Below, piece after piece: positions 48,351 to 60,639 of a DNA stretch of 64,000 nucleotides. Numbering within the stretch: the stretch's first letter is position 1; each line of letters opens with the position of its first letter. The stretch is from Diorhabda sublineata. Taxonomy: Eukaryota > Arthropoda > Insecta > Coleoptera > Chrysomelidae. Location of the stretch: positions 6,882,001 through 6,946,000 of the forward strand of contig NC_079482.1 in assembly GCF_026230105.1 (NCBI RefSeq), given 5' to 3'. Made by a program: the position numbers and the translations under genes. The notes below the pieces were generated by a model. That model did no database searches. It saw nothing but the letters and a program-made list of their open reading frames with translations, and had not been told where the DNA came from.

Positions 48351-49394
48351 CTATAGGGTGTTTCAAAAACTCAAGTACTACACCGAATTTCACCCTTCAT
48401 TCCAAATCTACATCACCTATCCTTCCTTATGCCGTTTAATCTATGCCAAAAAGACTATAATTAATAACCAAAGTTCCTCCTAATGATATAACTGGGATGT
48501 TCATTAGGTTCGACATTTTTTATGGTTTTTACTTCATTAAAACCTTTCGACCACTTCTTATTGTATGGTGGTATCATCTTCTATTATGTAAGTTCAACTC
48601 AAACATTCAGCTCAAATAGTAGTAAAGAATACAATCTCATAACCAAATTTTAGTGATTATTCACTAATATTATCTTTTATCTGTGAATATTGATAAAATA
48701 GTGAAACTGAGTGTATTTGTGCTAAACGGCCTCAACTATTAGAATTGATAATGATTAAGATTATAAATTCCTTGAAAATCTGTACACATCGAACACAAAT
48801 TCAGATCATTTCCTTTTTAATGTGAATTAAAATAAATTATTCACTCGATTCGAATTGAAATAACCGATTCGTGAAATGCCATGAATCCAAAACAATTAAA
48901 AAACCATGAATTATATAGTATCCTGTTTCAGATCTAACATTATTTGTCACAGTTAATACAGATAAACATAATAATTAATGCAAATAAAGCAGAATTATTT
49001 TCTTAACAGTTTCTGCTTGGTCTGCTATCTGCAACATAGTATCCGGATCTTGGATAACTAGCATTTATGATATATTTACATAGTCAGTGTATTTTTTCAA
49101 TTTTATCTGATCGAGTATGTTTATTTTCATCAACAACTATGTTAGATGTAATAAGCTTTAAGAATTGAAATATTTCATTAAATATATTACAAATTGATTG
49201 AATGTAACTAAACAACTTTTTTGTCATTTTATTAGCATTGGAATCAATAAATATTAAGAAATTGTATATTGGATCCTAAAATAATAATTTTTAGATACCT
49301 ATTTATGATGTTCAGAAGATTATTTAAGAAAAATTGCTTAGTATAATAATGAAGGAATATTAAAAATAATTCTAACCTAATAAGGGGGCTGTCT
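48351..49394. other. Spacer, nothing recognised
   Basis: AT-rich, with no supported feature. Confidence 0.4.
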
Positions 49395-49960
49395 CAGTAA
49401 TCGGAAAAAAATTCACAGGAAATTGATAAGGAAATAAGAGAACCAATTCTAGCATAGTAAGTACCACAGCATTGTAGAGTATGCAGTTACAAACGCAAAT
49501 GATATAGCACTAATGGCAAGAACTAAAAAAGCCCAGAAGAAGCTACAGTCAGAATAATATGTGAAGCAAAAACAGGGGATTGGAAATAAACAAAACAGAT
49601 TATATACCCAATAAACACAAGTTGAAAACCTACAAAGTAGCCACTAGACATATACGAAGCTGAAATCATGTGTATAAAGAAGGAAGAAAACGTAGAATAT
49701 TGGAACGGAATATATTCAAAAGCATAAAAGGGTCAGAAAACATAGATGGAAATAAATATAGAAGGCTAGTGATTGAGGAATTACAAAAGATAAAGGGAGG
49801 ACAAAACATCGTAGAGGCTGAAATGATATGGACACGTAAAGAGACGACAACTAAATTCCATGGTATAGTTGTGAAACCTAACCAATACAATGTAGACCAA
49901 GAGGTCTATTAAGAATAAGGTAGGTAGACCAAGTGACAGGAGACATTCAAATATTGAATA
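49395..49960 (+). mobile_element. Non-LTR retrotransposon C-terminal relic
   Basis: The plus strand reads KLKTYKVATRHIRS, then GRKRRILERNIFKSIKGSEN and NKYRRLVIEELQKIKGGQNI, then EAEMIWTRKET. This is the stretch after the RT domain in insect LINEs, normally FERKILRRIYGPxxxx-YRxRxNxEL followed by an xxRxRWLGHV-like block. Here the last block is degraded. Upstream sequence to 49395 contains short matching pieces broken by stops. The RT core is absent. Confidence 0.6.
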
Positions 49961-50027
49961 TTCAAAGAATCAACAACAGTAGAAAAAAATGTGAATAATA
50001 GAAGAAACCATAAAATTTATGAATAAA

Positions 50028-50689
50028 GGTCCGGCCATTAAATAACGAGACTGGTTACGAAAAAGGATTTTATTATAAAAATTATACTACATTCGAATGC
50101 CCCCCTTCAACATACTCCCCTCCCCTCGCCACACACCTTATCATACATTTTTCCATTGATCGAAGCAGTGCTGGAAGTCTCCTTTGGTGAATGCCTTTAG
50201 GAGCTCTTCCGTTTTTTTCTTGACTCAAATCGGATCCCTTCAAAGCAGATCTTTGTCCAACCCTTCAAGGATATCTGAGCCGACCCGTTGACGCAAGAGC
50301 CTTTGGTGAGGAGTCAGATTTTTTTGGACCAACTTCGCATATACTTTTGTCATGTGTACTCGTAATTCCTCGTGTAAAATTGTTGTAGCGGCTGCTTTAT
50401 CGCTGTTGGTCATCTTCAGTGCTCACTAAACCACTTACACCACTTAAAAACACGCGCACGAGATAGAGAATTGTCCCCATAGGCCTCTTGTAACAATTTA
50501 TAGCACTCAGTCGGAGTTTTTCCAATTTAACGAGAAATTTGAAATTGATACATTGTTCATGATTTTCGTCACACATGGTTTTCGGCACGAGAAAAAAACA
50601 CGTTTCTTTCAAACCGCTACTGCACAAATACTATGATAGTACGTCTAGGGCGCCCTCTAGGCGCGCAGTCTCGTTATTTAATAGCCAGA
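50028..50689 (-). mobile_element. 662-bp internally deleted mariner with both terminal repeats
   Basis: The left end GGTCCGGCCATTAAATAACG and the inverse of the right end, TCTGGCTATTAAATAACGAG, are terminal inverted repeats of about 26 bp. TA follows the right end at 50690-50691. On the minus strand the transposase N-terminus is readable in one frame (FLVKLGKTPTECYKLLQEAY, GDNSLSRARVFKWCKWFSEH), then ILHEELRVHMTKVYAKLVQK and NLTPHQRLLRQRVGSDILEG. The frame then jumps to the C-terminus (TKGDFQHCFDQWK, then RGEGSMLKGG). The whole catalytic domain between is gone. The organisation is that of a nonautonomous derivative of the SETMAR-like mariner group common in insects. Confidence 0.85.
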
Positions 50690-50691
50690 TA

Positions 50692-52130
50692 TCGTATGGA
50701 AACACAAAATCATAAGGTTGATGTATTGAAAAAATAATTTGTATAACAACATGAATCAACAGATTACATATTTATGTCACGTGTCATTTTGGATATCAAT
50801 TTTTAAATCGTATGATTATAACACTTCATAAAAAAATTTCTAGATCGCATAATTCTCAATTAATTAATTTAAGTAATGTTGAATACTGTTATATGTAGTT
50901 TTATACATTTTTTTACAATATACTTTGACCAAAATCTCAGTTACGGGTACTGAATATATAAATACTCCATGGCTCATAAAATGAAGAGATTGTATCTATA
51001 GGCGTGTGGTAAAATTAAACACCAAAGTGCTCTAATTCCAATATATCACCCAGCTTTCGAATACTTTTGTATTCATCATCAAAGAATTAAATAGTTTAGA
51101 TTTAAGGTGTTTTAAATTTTGTTATTCCCTCTAAGAATATTATCAAATTTATTAAATTCAAAAGTCAATATTCAAATTGACGCATGATAAATATATTAGG
51201 TTTATTGAATCAATGAATAAAAGTGTTTTTTTTAAAGAATCATCAGTTACTTCTACTTTCTCAAATTTTGAAAACTAAAAATAAATCTTAAATTCTATTA
51301 TTTTTCATAGAAAACATCTAGATGTTTCTGTGGCTGAGAAACTTTGAGGTTACTTTTAAGTAAACACCATTCTCCTAATCTGAGTAATCGTCAATGTCAC
51401 ATATTTTCTCGAAATGGTTTAGTAGGTGTAGAAACTAACACCAATAAATTTAATTACCAAATTACCATTTTTGTCGTCTATACGACTAATGGATAAATAT
51501 GTGTGCAATAATAAATTTTTTTATGCATCTAAAGATTAACACTCTTCAAATTTAAAAGAATGAAACATTTACTTCCGACAAATTTATCAGAATTTGATAC
51601 AAAACTTTTTAATTGGATTAATATGTAACACACACGCCTCGTTTATTTTTACTATTTGATGTGTAAACCTGCGTTAGTGATAAATAGCTTTATATATTAG
51701 GAATTTATGTCTTTTGTTCTCGCTTTTTCAGTTACTTCGCTAACAAACTAATTTAACCATCGCTAATTACATTGAAGACGTTAATGAATACTAAATAAGT
51801 CAATTAGTTGCACTTTTTCTGGTAGTTCAAAACAAATTCATCATATTACGTCGTACTGACACATCTACTTGCTGATGAACTCATTAACTCACTAATTGTC
51901 TGTTAGTTAGAGAAACAGTCTCATCATATGCAACAGTTGTGACACAAGGAATGCTTTGTAACGTCTGATTGTTAAACCCACGCATTATTATTCAAAATTC
52001 ACAATTTTTAAAATGTTGGTTAATGAACTATTATGTCTGTTCATACTATAAGCGGCCCTAATATTTCTATTCATATATTCTCTGAGATAGAAATATTAAC
52101 ACCCAGTAAATATTATTTCAACCCCATAGT
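50692..52130. other. AT-rich spacer, nothing recognised
   Basis: No supported feature. Confidence 0.4.
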
Positions 52131-52377
52131 GCGCGTTGTAGCAAATCTGATACAACATTCTTTTAGTTAACTTAATTTGAGTCTGACCCATATAAACTCG
52201 TTGACGCGCTTTGCAGCAGGTTTGATACAACCTTATGTAAGACATAACTAGATCATAAGTAAAATAAACTTGTTATATTAAATTTATTCATGGATTGATA
52301 ATTTTCTATAAATTGCGGCATATTTTTGGTTGTATGAGATCTACAACATAGCTTTTGTTGCAGGGTTAATATAGACA
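52131..52377. repeat. Three imperfect ~26-bp repeats before the piggyBac relic
   Basis: GCGCGTTGTAGCAAATCTGA (52131), GCGCTTTGCAGCAGGTTTGA (52206) and GCTTTTGTTGCAGGGTTAAT (52351) are related. The first two are both followed by TACAAC, and each is preceded by an ACCCCATA or GACCCATA tract at variable distance. They may be subterminal repeats of the piggyBac-like element that follows. Confidence 0.45.
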
Positions 52378-53815
52378 ACAAGAAGCCTTTATCTGAATGT
52401 GAACTACAGGAAATTGCAGCAAATTTTTGGAACAGTGACAACGACTTAAATATCAGCGAGTCTGAAGCATGTCTGAAAAGTGAAATTGTTGATAACAAGC
52501 CTACTGACTAACAGTTAGTCAGTTACTGCACAGTGCAAAAATGTGGTGTGGAAGAAGAAAAATCTAATCATCGATAAAAATGCAAATGCCTTCAAGGGAG
52601 ACACCACACTTTCCAAGTACATACTGGATTTGTCCACAGATTATGCCTTTTTCATACATTCTCTTGATGATGACCTAATTCAGAAAATTGTGTATGAATC
52701 CAATAATTATACCACATCCAAAACAAGTAAACCAATACTTGGGCATTTGTATATATAAGTCTATGGTTAAAATGCCTAATTGCCGAAGTTATTGGTCTGA
52801 TTCCTTGGATTATTCTCAAATAAACATATTATACGCGAGAAACGATTCGAGTTTATAAGAAAATGCAGAACGAGATCGCCTACATAAATTACGCCCTGTC
52901 ATGGACCATCTGAAAAAAAATTTCAAAGCATTCCCTTAGAAGAAAAACTTTCAGTGGATGAACAGATATTCATATAACTTTGAAATTTATACTTGTACAG
53001 AAAATGACAAAAACATCCTCGTTTGGAAGAATCTGATCTAGGTGCAACTGCCAACATGGTCGTTAGGTTGACTGGATTGTCTGACAAGCATAACCTTGTT
53101 TTATACTTTGACAACTACTTCAAGTCTCTGCCTTTACTACACTATCTCGTTAGGCAAGGAATATAATCGTATTTTAAATTGCAAATTACTTTTGGATAAG
53201 GCTGCAAAAAATGGACCTCTGTTGAATATGTTTGTGATCTTGAAGGTCTGAAAATATCATCCGTTTCATGGAAAGATAACAAAAGTGTTTGTTTGCTATT
53301 AACTTATTCTGGAGAGTTAGCAAATGAAAAAAGTGATCGATATGACAAAAAAGGAAAGCAAATTTGAACATTGTCCCAGAGTAGTTCAAGACTATAACCT
53401 CCATATGGGGGATGTTGATCTTGCGAATAGCTGGGTTGTTCTACCATCTTCTTGACATAACCTTTGTAAATTCCTGGCTACTTTACCGAAGATGGCTTGC
53501 ACAAAACTATATGAAACTTGCAGATTTCACGGCTGAGATTGTATATTGTTTGTGTTAAATCAATTCTAACCGTATAGGGAAAAGGGGTAGGCCATCAGAT
53601 GTTGAAAAGGAAATACAGGAAAAAAGGAAAGGTCAGCAACAACATCTCAAAACTCGTAAGGCTGGATAGCCAATCACATTGGCCATTGTAAAGAAAGAAA
53701 AGGCAGAGATGCGAGCTTTTCAAATGTACTTCCTTTTCGTATATACAATGTTCCAAATGCGGATCACATTTTTGTCTCAATAAAAACAATAATTGCTTCC
53801 ATAAGTTCCACTATA
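52290..53815 (+). pseudogene. PiggyBac-type (PGBD3-like) transposase pseudogene
   Basis: A long decayed piggyBac transposase. The N-terminal acidic segment (ELQEIAANFWNSDNDLNISE) is followed by WKKKNLIIDKNANAFKGDTT in an open frame (52543-52758). Next come KMPNCRSYWSDSLGYSQINI and ERDRLHKLRPVMDHLKKNFK, then LSVDEQIFI with the first catalytic Asp, and LVLYFDNYFKSLPLLHYL with the second (53100-53150). Further on are VSWKDNKSVCLLLTYSG and a decayed third-Asp region, then a C-terminal RGRPSDVEKEIQEK. The Cys-rich tail shows RQRCELFKCTSFSYIQCSKCG and FCLNKNNNCFHKFH. Stops and shifts occur throughout. TTAA ends were not resolved. Confidence 0.9.
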
Positions 53816-54059
53816 CTCGGTTTTATATATGTGCTATTACTTTTTTATTTGTGTCCACTATATATCATATCTGGTTAGGTACAACTTATTTTTTTCTAAA
53901 TATACTTTTTAAATAAGAAGTTTTTCACTATTTTTGGACGTTAAATTCGCCCGCCAAAGCAACAGTGTTAAGACACTTCACATACATATTTATAATCTTC
54001 TTCTCCAACTCTTTATGATCTCTCAAGCATCGAGATTTTATTTTTAGCCAAATTTTTCT

Positions 54060-54400
54060 TCTCCAGCATCTCTTCTTTTCTTATGTCTTTTTGTTTCTAT
54101 CACTTTTGTTATTAGAATTTATGGTGTTCCTCTTTCAAATTTCATTCCATGTTTGTACTTCTCTCAACTATTTTAGCTATTGCTGGTTCCTGGTCGACCT
54201 TTTCCAATATTATCTCATTCCTTATCCTGTCCATTTTCGTTTTCGCAGCTATTTTTGTTTTATATCTGCTATTGTTACACTTTTTACCTTTTTGCTCATT
54301 ATCCCGATTTCCCTATATATAAAAAAATCACTTTCATGTCTTCGCTTTTTTCCAAATATTGTCTTATTGGGAACATACTATATTATATTGTCTCTTCTCA
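54060..54400 (-). mobile_element. LINE C-terminal fragment (antisense)
   Basis: The minus strand reads KTKMDRIRNEIILEKVDQEP, then AIAKIVERSTNME, followed by ERGTP-like sequence. GKTRRDRIRNExIRxxVxxEPxxxKIExxQLRWxGHVxRM is a recurring C-terminal block of insect non-LTR retrotransposons. The hydrophobic frames seen on the plus strand over the same bases (54091-54528) are its antisense shadow. Confidence 0.6.
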
Positions 54401-54539
54401 CTCCATTAGCAATCCCTCTGCCTATTTTTCAATCATCTGTGAAAGTGACTTCCGAGATTATAAAAATTTTGGCGTTGATGAGTTGTAACACCACTTGTAA
54501 CACCTTTATATTGACATTGACTAACTAAGTAGTTGATAG

Positions 54540-55216
54540 TTAACTTTTCAAAGGAGCAAGTGCTAAAATTGAAACCTCCCGTAAAGGCTCAAGCTGGATA
54601 GATTTTTATGATTTAAAAAAGGTCTAACTCAACAAGATGCTTAGAATTGCTCCGTGTAGCTTTTGGTAAATAAGCATCATCAAGAAAAGACTATTCACAA
54701 TTGGTTTGGAGAAAATTGTCATGGTCATGCATCCGTCAGTGATGAATGTCGAGAAGGTAGGCCAAAATCGGTTGTCGTTCAGAGAAACATGGATGCTGTG
54801 CGCAGCAGGAATACAGAAGATCGCGCACGTGATACAGAGAGGGGAGTATCTTAAGATATCTCAGACTGCAATATAATCGATTCAGGTGTGAGAAAGATGA
54901 ATTCCATATCCCATAAGAAACATCAAACAACTTAATGTTTACAAGAGAAAAGGATCGGTTTGATGTTTCATTACTCGTACTCACCCGATTAATCACCTAA
55001 TGACTTTTTTCTTGCTCCCCACTGTCAGAAAAAAGAATCTGTTGAAGACTTTCACTACCATATTTCTACGATGTTAGCTTCATTGTGGAAAAATGTTTCC
55101 AGAATTGATTAGGAAGATATGCAACTATGTATAAAAGGCGAATATTTCGGAAAGTAATAAAACATTTTGTTTCGATTTTGTTACACTTTTTGTATAAACT
55201 TGAAAAGCAACCCTCG
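54540..55216 (+). mobile_element. SETMAR-type mariner relic
   Basis: The N-terminus reads FYDLKKGLTQQDA-like sequence through a shift, then KTIHNWFGENCHGHASVSDE and CREGRPKSVVVQRNMDAVRS, the DNA-binding half of a SETMAR-like mariner. The middle, with the first and second catalytic residues, is deleted or too decayed. Near 54985-55010 SPDxxPNDFFLLPTVRKKN-like sequence marks the third-Asp region. Near 55085-55155 LWKNVSRID and KGEYFGK form the C-terminus. The 3' end AAGCAACCCTCG at 55216 is followed by TA and resembles the terminal repeat of this group; the 5' end is not evident. Confidence 0.75.
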
Positions 55217-55218
55217 TA

Positions 55219-58059
55219 TTTGAGCAACCCTATTTGATTTCAAACTACCTTTTTCTATTTCAGCGATTTGACACATTAGTAAATAAATAATGGAATAAAA
55301 TAATAAAGTCGATAAAATATATCCATTTTTTCTTGGAAATCGTTTTTAAATTTTTCTTCATTTTTCTTCAAGATAAAATTGCCTTAATGCAATTAGTTTC
55401 AATTAGAATCAGTTTGCAGGTGACAGTAAAAGTTGACATCACTATTAAACCTTTCAATACTAAACTGCTAAACACTTCACTAAATAAATTAGCACCCATT
55501 CCATCATTTTTTTAGTTATGTGAAGAATTCAACATTATAATGGTAGATTGAATTCAACATTGGGTATGTGAACAGAACTAGGAATTAATAATGTATACAC
55601 TACCTGAATGAAGTTATCACTTCTCTAAACCTGACCGATCTCTTATTGCTCTCTTAAAAAAGCCCACAGACATGCAAATTCTAAATACAATAACACAATG
55701 CATGTGTAGCCGCAATATATTTTGAATCTAGGGTAGTTGTTTATGTGTACATCCATTGTACGAAGTGTCGTACTGTGAGTTAATTATGTCTTTTACCTTG
55801 TGGTTTACTTGAAGGTAACAACGCTTGAGATGTTATTCACACAAGCACTGCCGTTTTTTATAGCAAAGTATTGGACTAAAATATTTCTTTTATACGAGGG
55901 TACCCTAGAATTTACTCCTGTAAATGACGTGTCTTTCATTTTCATTTCAAACCTATATAATATATTGATCAATAAATAGATTTCTATCTAACACTCCTCT
56001 TTACATGGAAAATTTATATTTAATCTGAGATTTGCACGCTTTTAACCCAATTCATCAAAATAACTACATTATATATTAGGGCACCTATAAAATCATTTGA
56101 CGACCTACGGTAGTAACTACAATATCAATACTAGCGCTCTTTTTTTATGGAGTGGAATTATAAACCCTTAAGAAGGATTCTTCCTAAAGGAATTCGAAAT
56201 GTAGTAATATTAAAGAATCCAATAGATAGATAGATAGAGCAAACGATAACTCAGTGCTGAGAAAGAAGAGAATGAATATCATGAATACAGTTAAGATTTA
56301 CAATATCCGGTGAATGAGATCTAATGCGAATTATGTCCTTTTATAGACCTCAATTCTCCAAGACAAGGTATATGGATGCAAAAGAGCGGTCAGAAGAAGC
56401 ATATCATGATTGAAAAATTCGGAAACGTGGTTCAAACAACTAAAAACTCAATTTTTCTGCGCTGTTGATTGAAATTTTAAATAGATACTACAAAAAGAAA
56501 CACTCCATTATATTAAATGGAACTAATATCTGTGTAAAAAACGCAAATTTATTATTTCAGCCTTTTTCTAAGTAGTAGTACTACTGCTATCTTAAAATCT
56601 TTACACTCAAAATCCAACTGAGACAACTGTTTTAGGCCTTGGAACGACTAACTGAATCGTTCAGACATGATTTTACTAGTTTTTTGGAATTGCTGTTAAT
56701 TATATCAATAAAACTTGAAATTCATAGGGTAAGTGAATGGTCATGATAGTTTGCTAAAGCAACTAATTGAAGGTTAGCATCTACTATGCTATTGGAATGA
56801 TAGATCTTGCCAATTATTCCTTTCAACTTATTTTAACTACGCTTTGGTGATATTCATTTCTGTTTTTTTTTTAGGTTAACCTCTATTTCATTATAATGAT
56901 AAAATTTAAAATGCCACAGTCCTAAGTTAATTTATAATATTGTTAAAATTGTATATATATATATATATATTTATATTGTACTCGACCATAATTTCAACAT
57001 ACACAAGTATTCGAGCCGGAAATATATTAGAGATGGTACACTTGGTGTTTCATTTTGCCACTAAGAGAAAGTTTAGTTTTTATTCTATTTCAATCATTTT
57101 ATATTTTTTATTTCAGCTTTGCCTTTCCTTGGTGCAATTCCCAGGAGTATGCAGATTGAGGCCTTGGAATCAATCAAAAAATAGTTGATTCGTTGCGTGT
57201 GGTTGGCAGATTGAAACAATAGGATCCGATCACTTCTTAACAATTAACGAATAACCACCGTATCCCCAATCCTCTCTTGATAATGGTTTCAAAGTGGAAG
57301 CTCTCCTTTTTTTGTATCCCTCTCACTACTTCTAACTTCCAATATTTCCAATATTCTGTAATTTATTTTGTCAAAGCTTGTCGTTATCCTCTCATTAGTA
57401 TTATTTTCCCCAATTTCAAAAGTAGTAACACTAGTTTTATTATTAGTTGTAAATATTAAATAATTTCGATTCCTATGTAATACGGTCTAGTAAACTTTTA
57501 TACATTCTGTTAATTTTTTTCTGTTAGAGAATATGTTATACAAGATTCCCTACAACAAATTTTTGCTCTAAATGATGTCATTAGATACTTTATTTTCCCA
57601 TTATACCTTTCACAATGAACAATATTGTACTTGAAATTAATTATTAGTGATAAATATATAATAAACTTTTATTGTGGATTATCGTTTATGAATACTTATT
57701 TCCTTGTTCGAAAAAGTCTTGCTACAACCCTCGTAATAAGTTGAATATAATTGCTGTTTTTGTATTCCAACCGGGCGCATTCATAAGCTAAATAAAAGTC
57801 GACCGTTTTTGTTTGCTTTATTTTTAAGTTATTGTATTGCTATGTAAATGAATCTCATATCTATGCACGAAATATGAATTACGAATGGTTGGCAAACAAG
57901 GCTTTTATTGCTATTTAAATGTATTGAACGTTATTAATTTTATCTTGCTTAACGTACCGGAGGATAAAATTATCAAAAATAGACTTCTTAATTAAATAAA
58001 AACCACACGAAGAAAATGATTACTTATTCGTGATTCGGAAAATTGTTACCCATATTTCA
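55219..58059. other. Spacer with a short (TA)n run
   Basis: A (TA)n tract of about ten units lies at 56951-56972. Two short related tracts, AGGCCTTGGAA at 56634 and 57160, may be traces of one repeat. No genes recognised. Confidence 0.4.
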
Positions 58060-58660
58060 TATTCTAAAATTAGGTTTATCATTTCGACTTCATACAATCC
58101 ATACCTGTATCAATAACCCAGAGGTCGGCATGAGTCGGATACAAATTTAAATTAAGAGAAAAATGCAGTGTCAAAATGAATTAATTAAAAGAAATTCCAA
58201 AAGGGTTCGAAAGAGGGTTACTATAATTGATACACATCTTGATCAAAACATTGACAGCAACGTTTCTCAACAGAAAGGCAGATCAGGTAAAGCATATTAA
58301 GCTGTCCACGAAGAGTTTCAAATTCTTCTTCAATTGGAGTTTGGAGGTTGGGAAGGGTACCTGTTCCTTTTTAAAAACGTGATTCTTGTGAAGGTTCCAC
58401 AGGAATAAATCTCAGAATTTTGGGTTACATGACTGAGCGGGCCAATCCACGAAACCTATTCATTTTCCAGAATGAAAATTGAGGTACTCCCGCATACATA
58501 ACGAGTAGTACGGAGTAGATCCACCCTGCATGAGATAATGGATGTTCGTGAGTGCTGGATTGTTGTCAATTTGCCAACGTAAATCTTCGAGCATTTTCAG
58601 ATCACTTTGCCCGTCACGTAGCTCTCAAAAAAGAGCGTATTAACCTCGCTCGTGGATACC
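58060..58660 (-). pseudogene. Mariner-superfamily DDE transposase remnant
   Basis: The minus strand reads ESYVTGK-like and LKMLEDLRWQIDNNPALTNI, then HYLMQGGSTPYYSLCMREYL. The last corresponds to the second-Asp block (QDGAPPHYS type), with the catalytic Asp replaced by Gly. It continues IGFVDWPAQSCNPKF (WPARSPDLNP type) and DLFLWNLHKNHVFK, where FLWGHLK follows the third Asp. Stops interrupt the last two motifs. A decayed C-terminus extends to about 58060. The lineage resembles the transposase at 29.9-30.8 kb but is far more degraded. Confidence 0.75.
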
Positions 58661-59335
58661 TGCGATACCTTTTTCGAGACCGTTGCCTGACTCATGCCGA
58701 CCTCTGGATATCTATTTGTATGAAGTTTGTATCAGCTTATTATTTTATGTATTCTTTTACATATTATTTCCAAACTTTCGTAACATATTTTTTTATTTCT
58801 CAAGGAGTGATCGAGATTGGTGTAAAAGATTGATTGTTTCTAGAATTCCTATTAATGTTCCAAAGAAAATTGTTGAAGATATATTCGACAGCATTCAGAC
58901 ATATCTCGAAACTAATCCATAAAAGCAGTGAAATTAACAATCACCTCAATGTAATAAAAATTTGGGTACGAAATATGAGAAAAAATCATTGGAATCGCTA
59001 CAAAAGCATTAAGTAATGTAATCTTGATGGTGAAATGAATTTTTGATGCAACAAGGGAACGTAATTGGAAATACCAATCAAGTACCTATTTCTTTAGGAT
59101 TGGGCAGAATACTAAAGTTAATTTTTTCGATGTCACACTTTATGAATTATGACGTGGAAATGAAATGTTTAAAACCAAATTGACCTGCAATTTATTTAAA
59201 CTTCAATTCTTGTCATCCTACCTGAGTTTATCTTGAATTCAGATGTACAGCTGTTGGAAAAAACTATATTAGGAAAAAAAATTACATTAAAAAAAATAAT
59301 AACTAATCATTAATAAAATGAATAAGAAACAAGGT
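58661..59335. other. Spacer with unassigned open frames
   Basis: A plus-strand frame at 58683-58922 (including RIPINVPKKIVEDIFDSI) is not recognised. No further support for coding. Confidence 0.35.
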
Positions 59336-59339
59336 CTCA

Positions 59340-60217
59340 CAAGGATTCTCCATTAATAAGGGGTTAAAACAAGGATGTTTGTAATGTTTGTCGCCCACAC
59401 TTTTCAAGATATACCTACAACACGCTCTAGCTCAGTGGAAAAGAAAATGTAAGAATATGGGCATTCCACTAATTGATTCCACACTATATACCCTGTGTTT
59501 TGCAGACGACCAAATTATTTTGGCACAGGACTACGAAGACTTAGAATATATGACAAGAAACGGAATATATGTGTATTGGGGGTGAACAAAAAAATTTAAT
59601 ACTTAAAGAAACACAACAGAAAATAAGTCGGTCGTTGTACAAAATACAAATACCTAGGCATGATCATCACTAATGATGGAAGATTATATGAAGCAATCGC
59701 ACAAGGAAATAATCAAGGAAGACAAGCAATAAGACAGCTAAATAGTGTATTGTGGGAGAAACAAATATCCAAGGAAAACAAACATCGAATATACAATAGC
59801 ATAATAAAAAGTATAACAACATATAGTAGCGCAGTCTGGCCGCTAAAAGATAAAACAGTAAAAATGCTTGAAGCCACAGAAATGGATTATTGGAGACGCG
59901 CGGCAGGAATCTCAAGACATGAAAAAATAAGAATTGAGAGAATCAGGGAGATCATGAAAGTGCAGCATACGATTACAGAAGACATTAGGGTGAATCTGTT
60001 AAGATGGTACGGACATGTCCAACGAATGCCTGAAGACCGCATACCCAAACAAATTTTAAATTGGACACCACGAAGAAGAAGAAAGAGAGGAATACCAAGA
60101 TTAAGTTGAAGGGAGGGTATCGAGAAGGATATTGGAGAAAAAGGATTGGAAGAAAGAAGATATCTTTGTGAAGATCGAGAAATATGGAAACTGGGAATCG
60201 GAAGACGGCGAAGAACG

Positions 60218-60220
<3 letters not shown>
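59340..60220 (+). mobile_element. Non-LTR retrotransposon, RT to 3' end
   Basis: It opens within the RT at FSINKGLKQGC (the GxxQGC block). After a shift come SPTLFKIYLQHALAQWKRKC and LYTLCFADDQIILAQDYEDL with the FADD active site (59499-59510). A second open frame of 149 codons (59660-60109) has KYLGMIITNDG-type sequence, then NKHRIYNSIIKSITTYSSAV and LEATEMDYWRRAAGISRHEK. It ends VNLLRWYGHVQRMPEDRIPK and RRRKRGIPRLS, then a shifted tail WREGIEKDIGEKGLEERRYL. Only a few shifts separate long open pieces, so this is among the better-preserved LINE fragments here. It is 5' truncated and runs into (TA)n. Confidence 0.88.

Positions 60221-60255
<35 letters not shown>
60221..60255. repeat. (TA)n tract at the LINE 3' end
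   Basis: About 16 TA units begin immediately after the LINE coding end. This may be the element's own microsatellite tail or the target site. Confidence 0.9.
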
Positions 60256-60257
<2 letters not shown>

Positions 60258-60639
60258 ATATATTCATCAAAATGTCTTTATATTATATGATATTTGAGTA
60301 GCCTCAAATTGAAAACACAAAAAGATTAAAGAAGTAGAAGAAGTACTCTATTGGTGAAATAGACTAAAAAATCATAAATGGCACGAATAAAACTGCATTT
60401 AAAAATCATCGTATATCAAACAGGGATTAATTAGATATGGTTCCTAAACTATAATCAAACAGGGAAATCTAGTAATGAAAGTGAAGATCTATCAATTTGA
60501 CTGAACTCATGATTATATTTCATAAATTGCTTCTTTTCCATAAACAAATTTGAATTTGGACATCAAGTTGAAAAATCTTTTTATGATTAAAACAGATTGT
60601 ATTTTGGTAGGTGTAATAAAAAATATGGTGAACTATTCA

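Noticed and set aside
54091..54528. A 145-codon hydrophobic plus-strand frame resembling a membrane protein
   Set aside because: The opposite strand over the same bases encodes a recognisable LINE C-terminal block (DRIRNE...QEPAIAKI), so the hydrophobicity is the antisense of A-rich coding DNA.
55894..55910. TACGAGGGTACCC as a mariner terminus
   Set aside because: No partner inverted end or transposase sequence nearby in the right orientation.
56940..57188. 82-codon frame at a TA tract
   Set aside because: Low-complexity start over (TA)n and no recognised domain.
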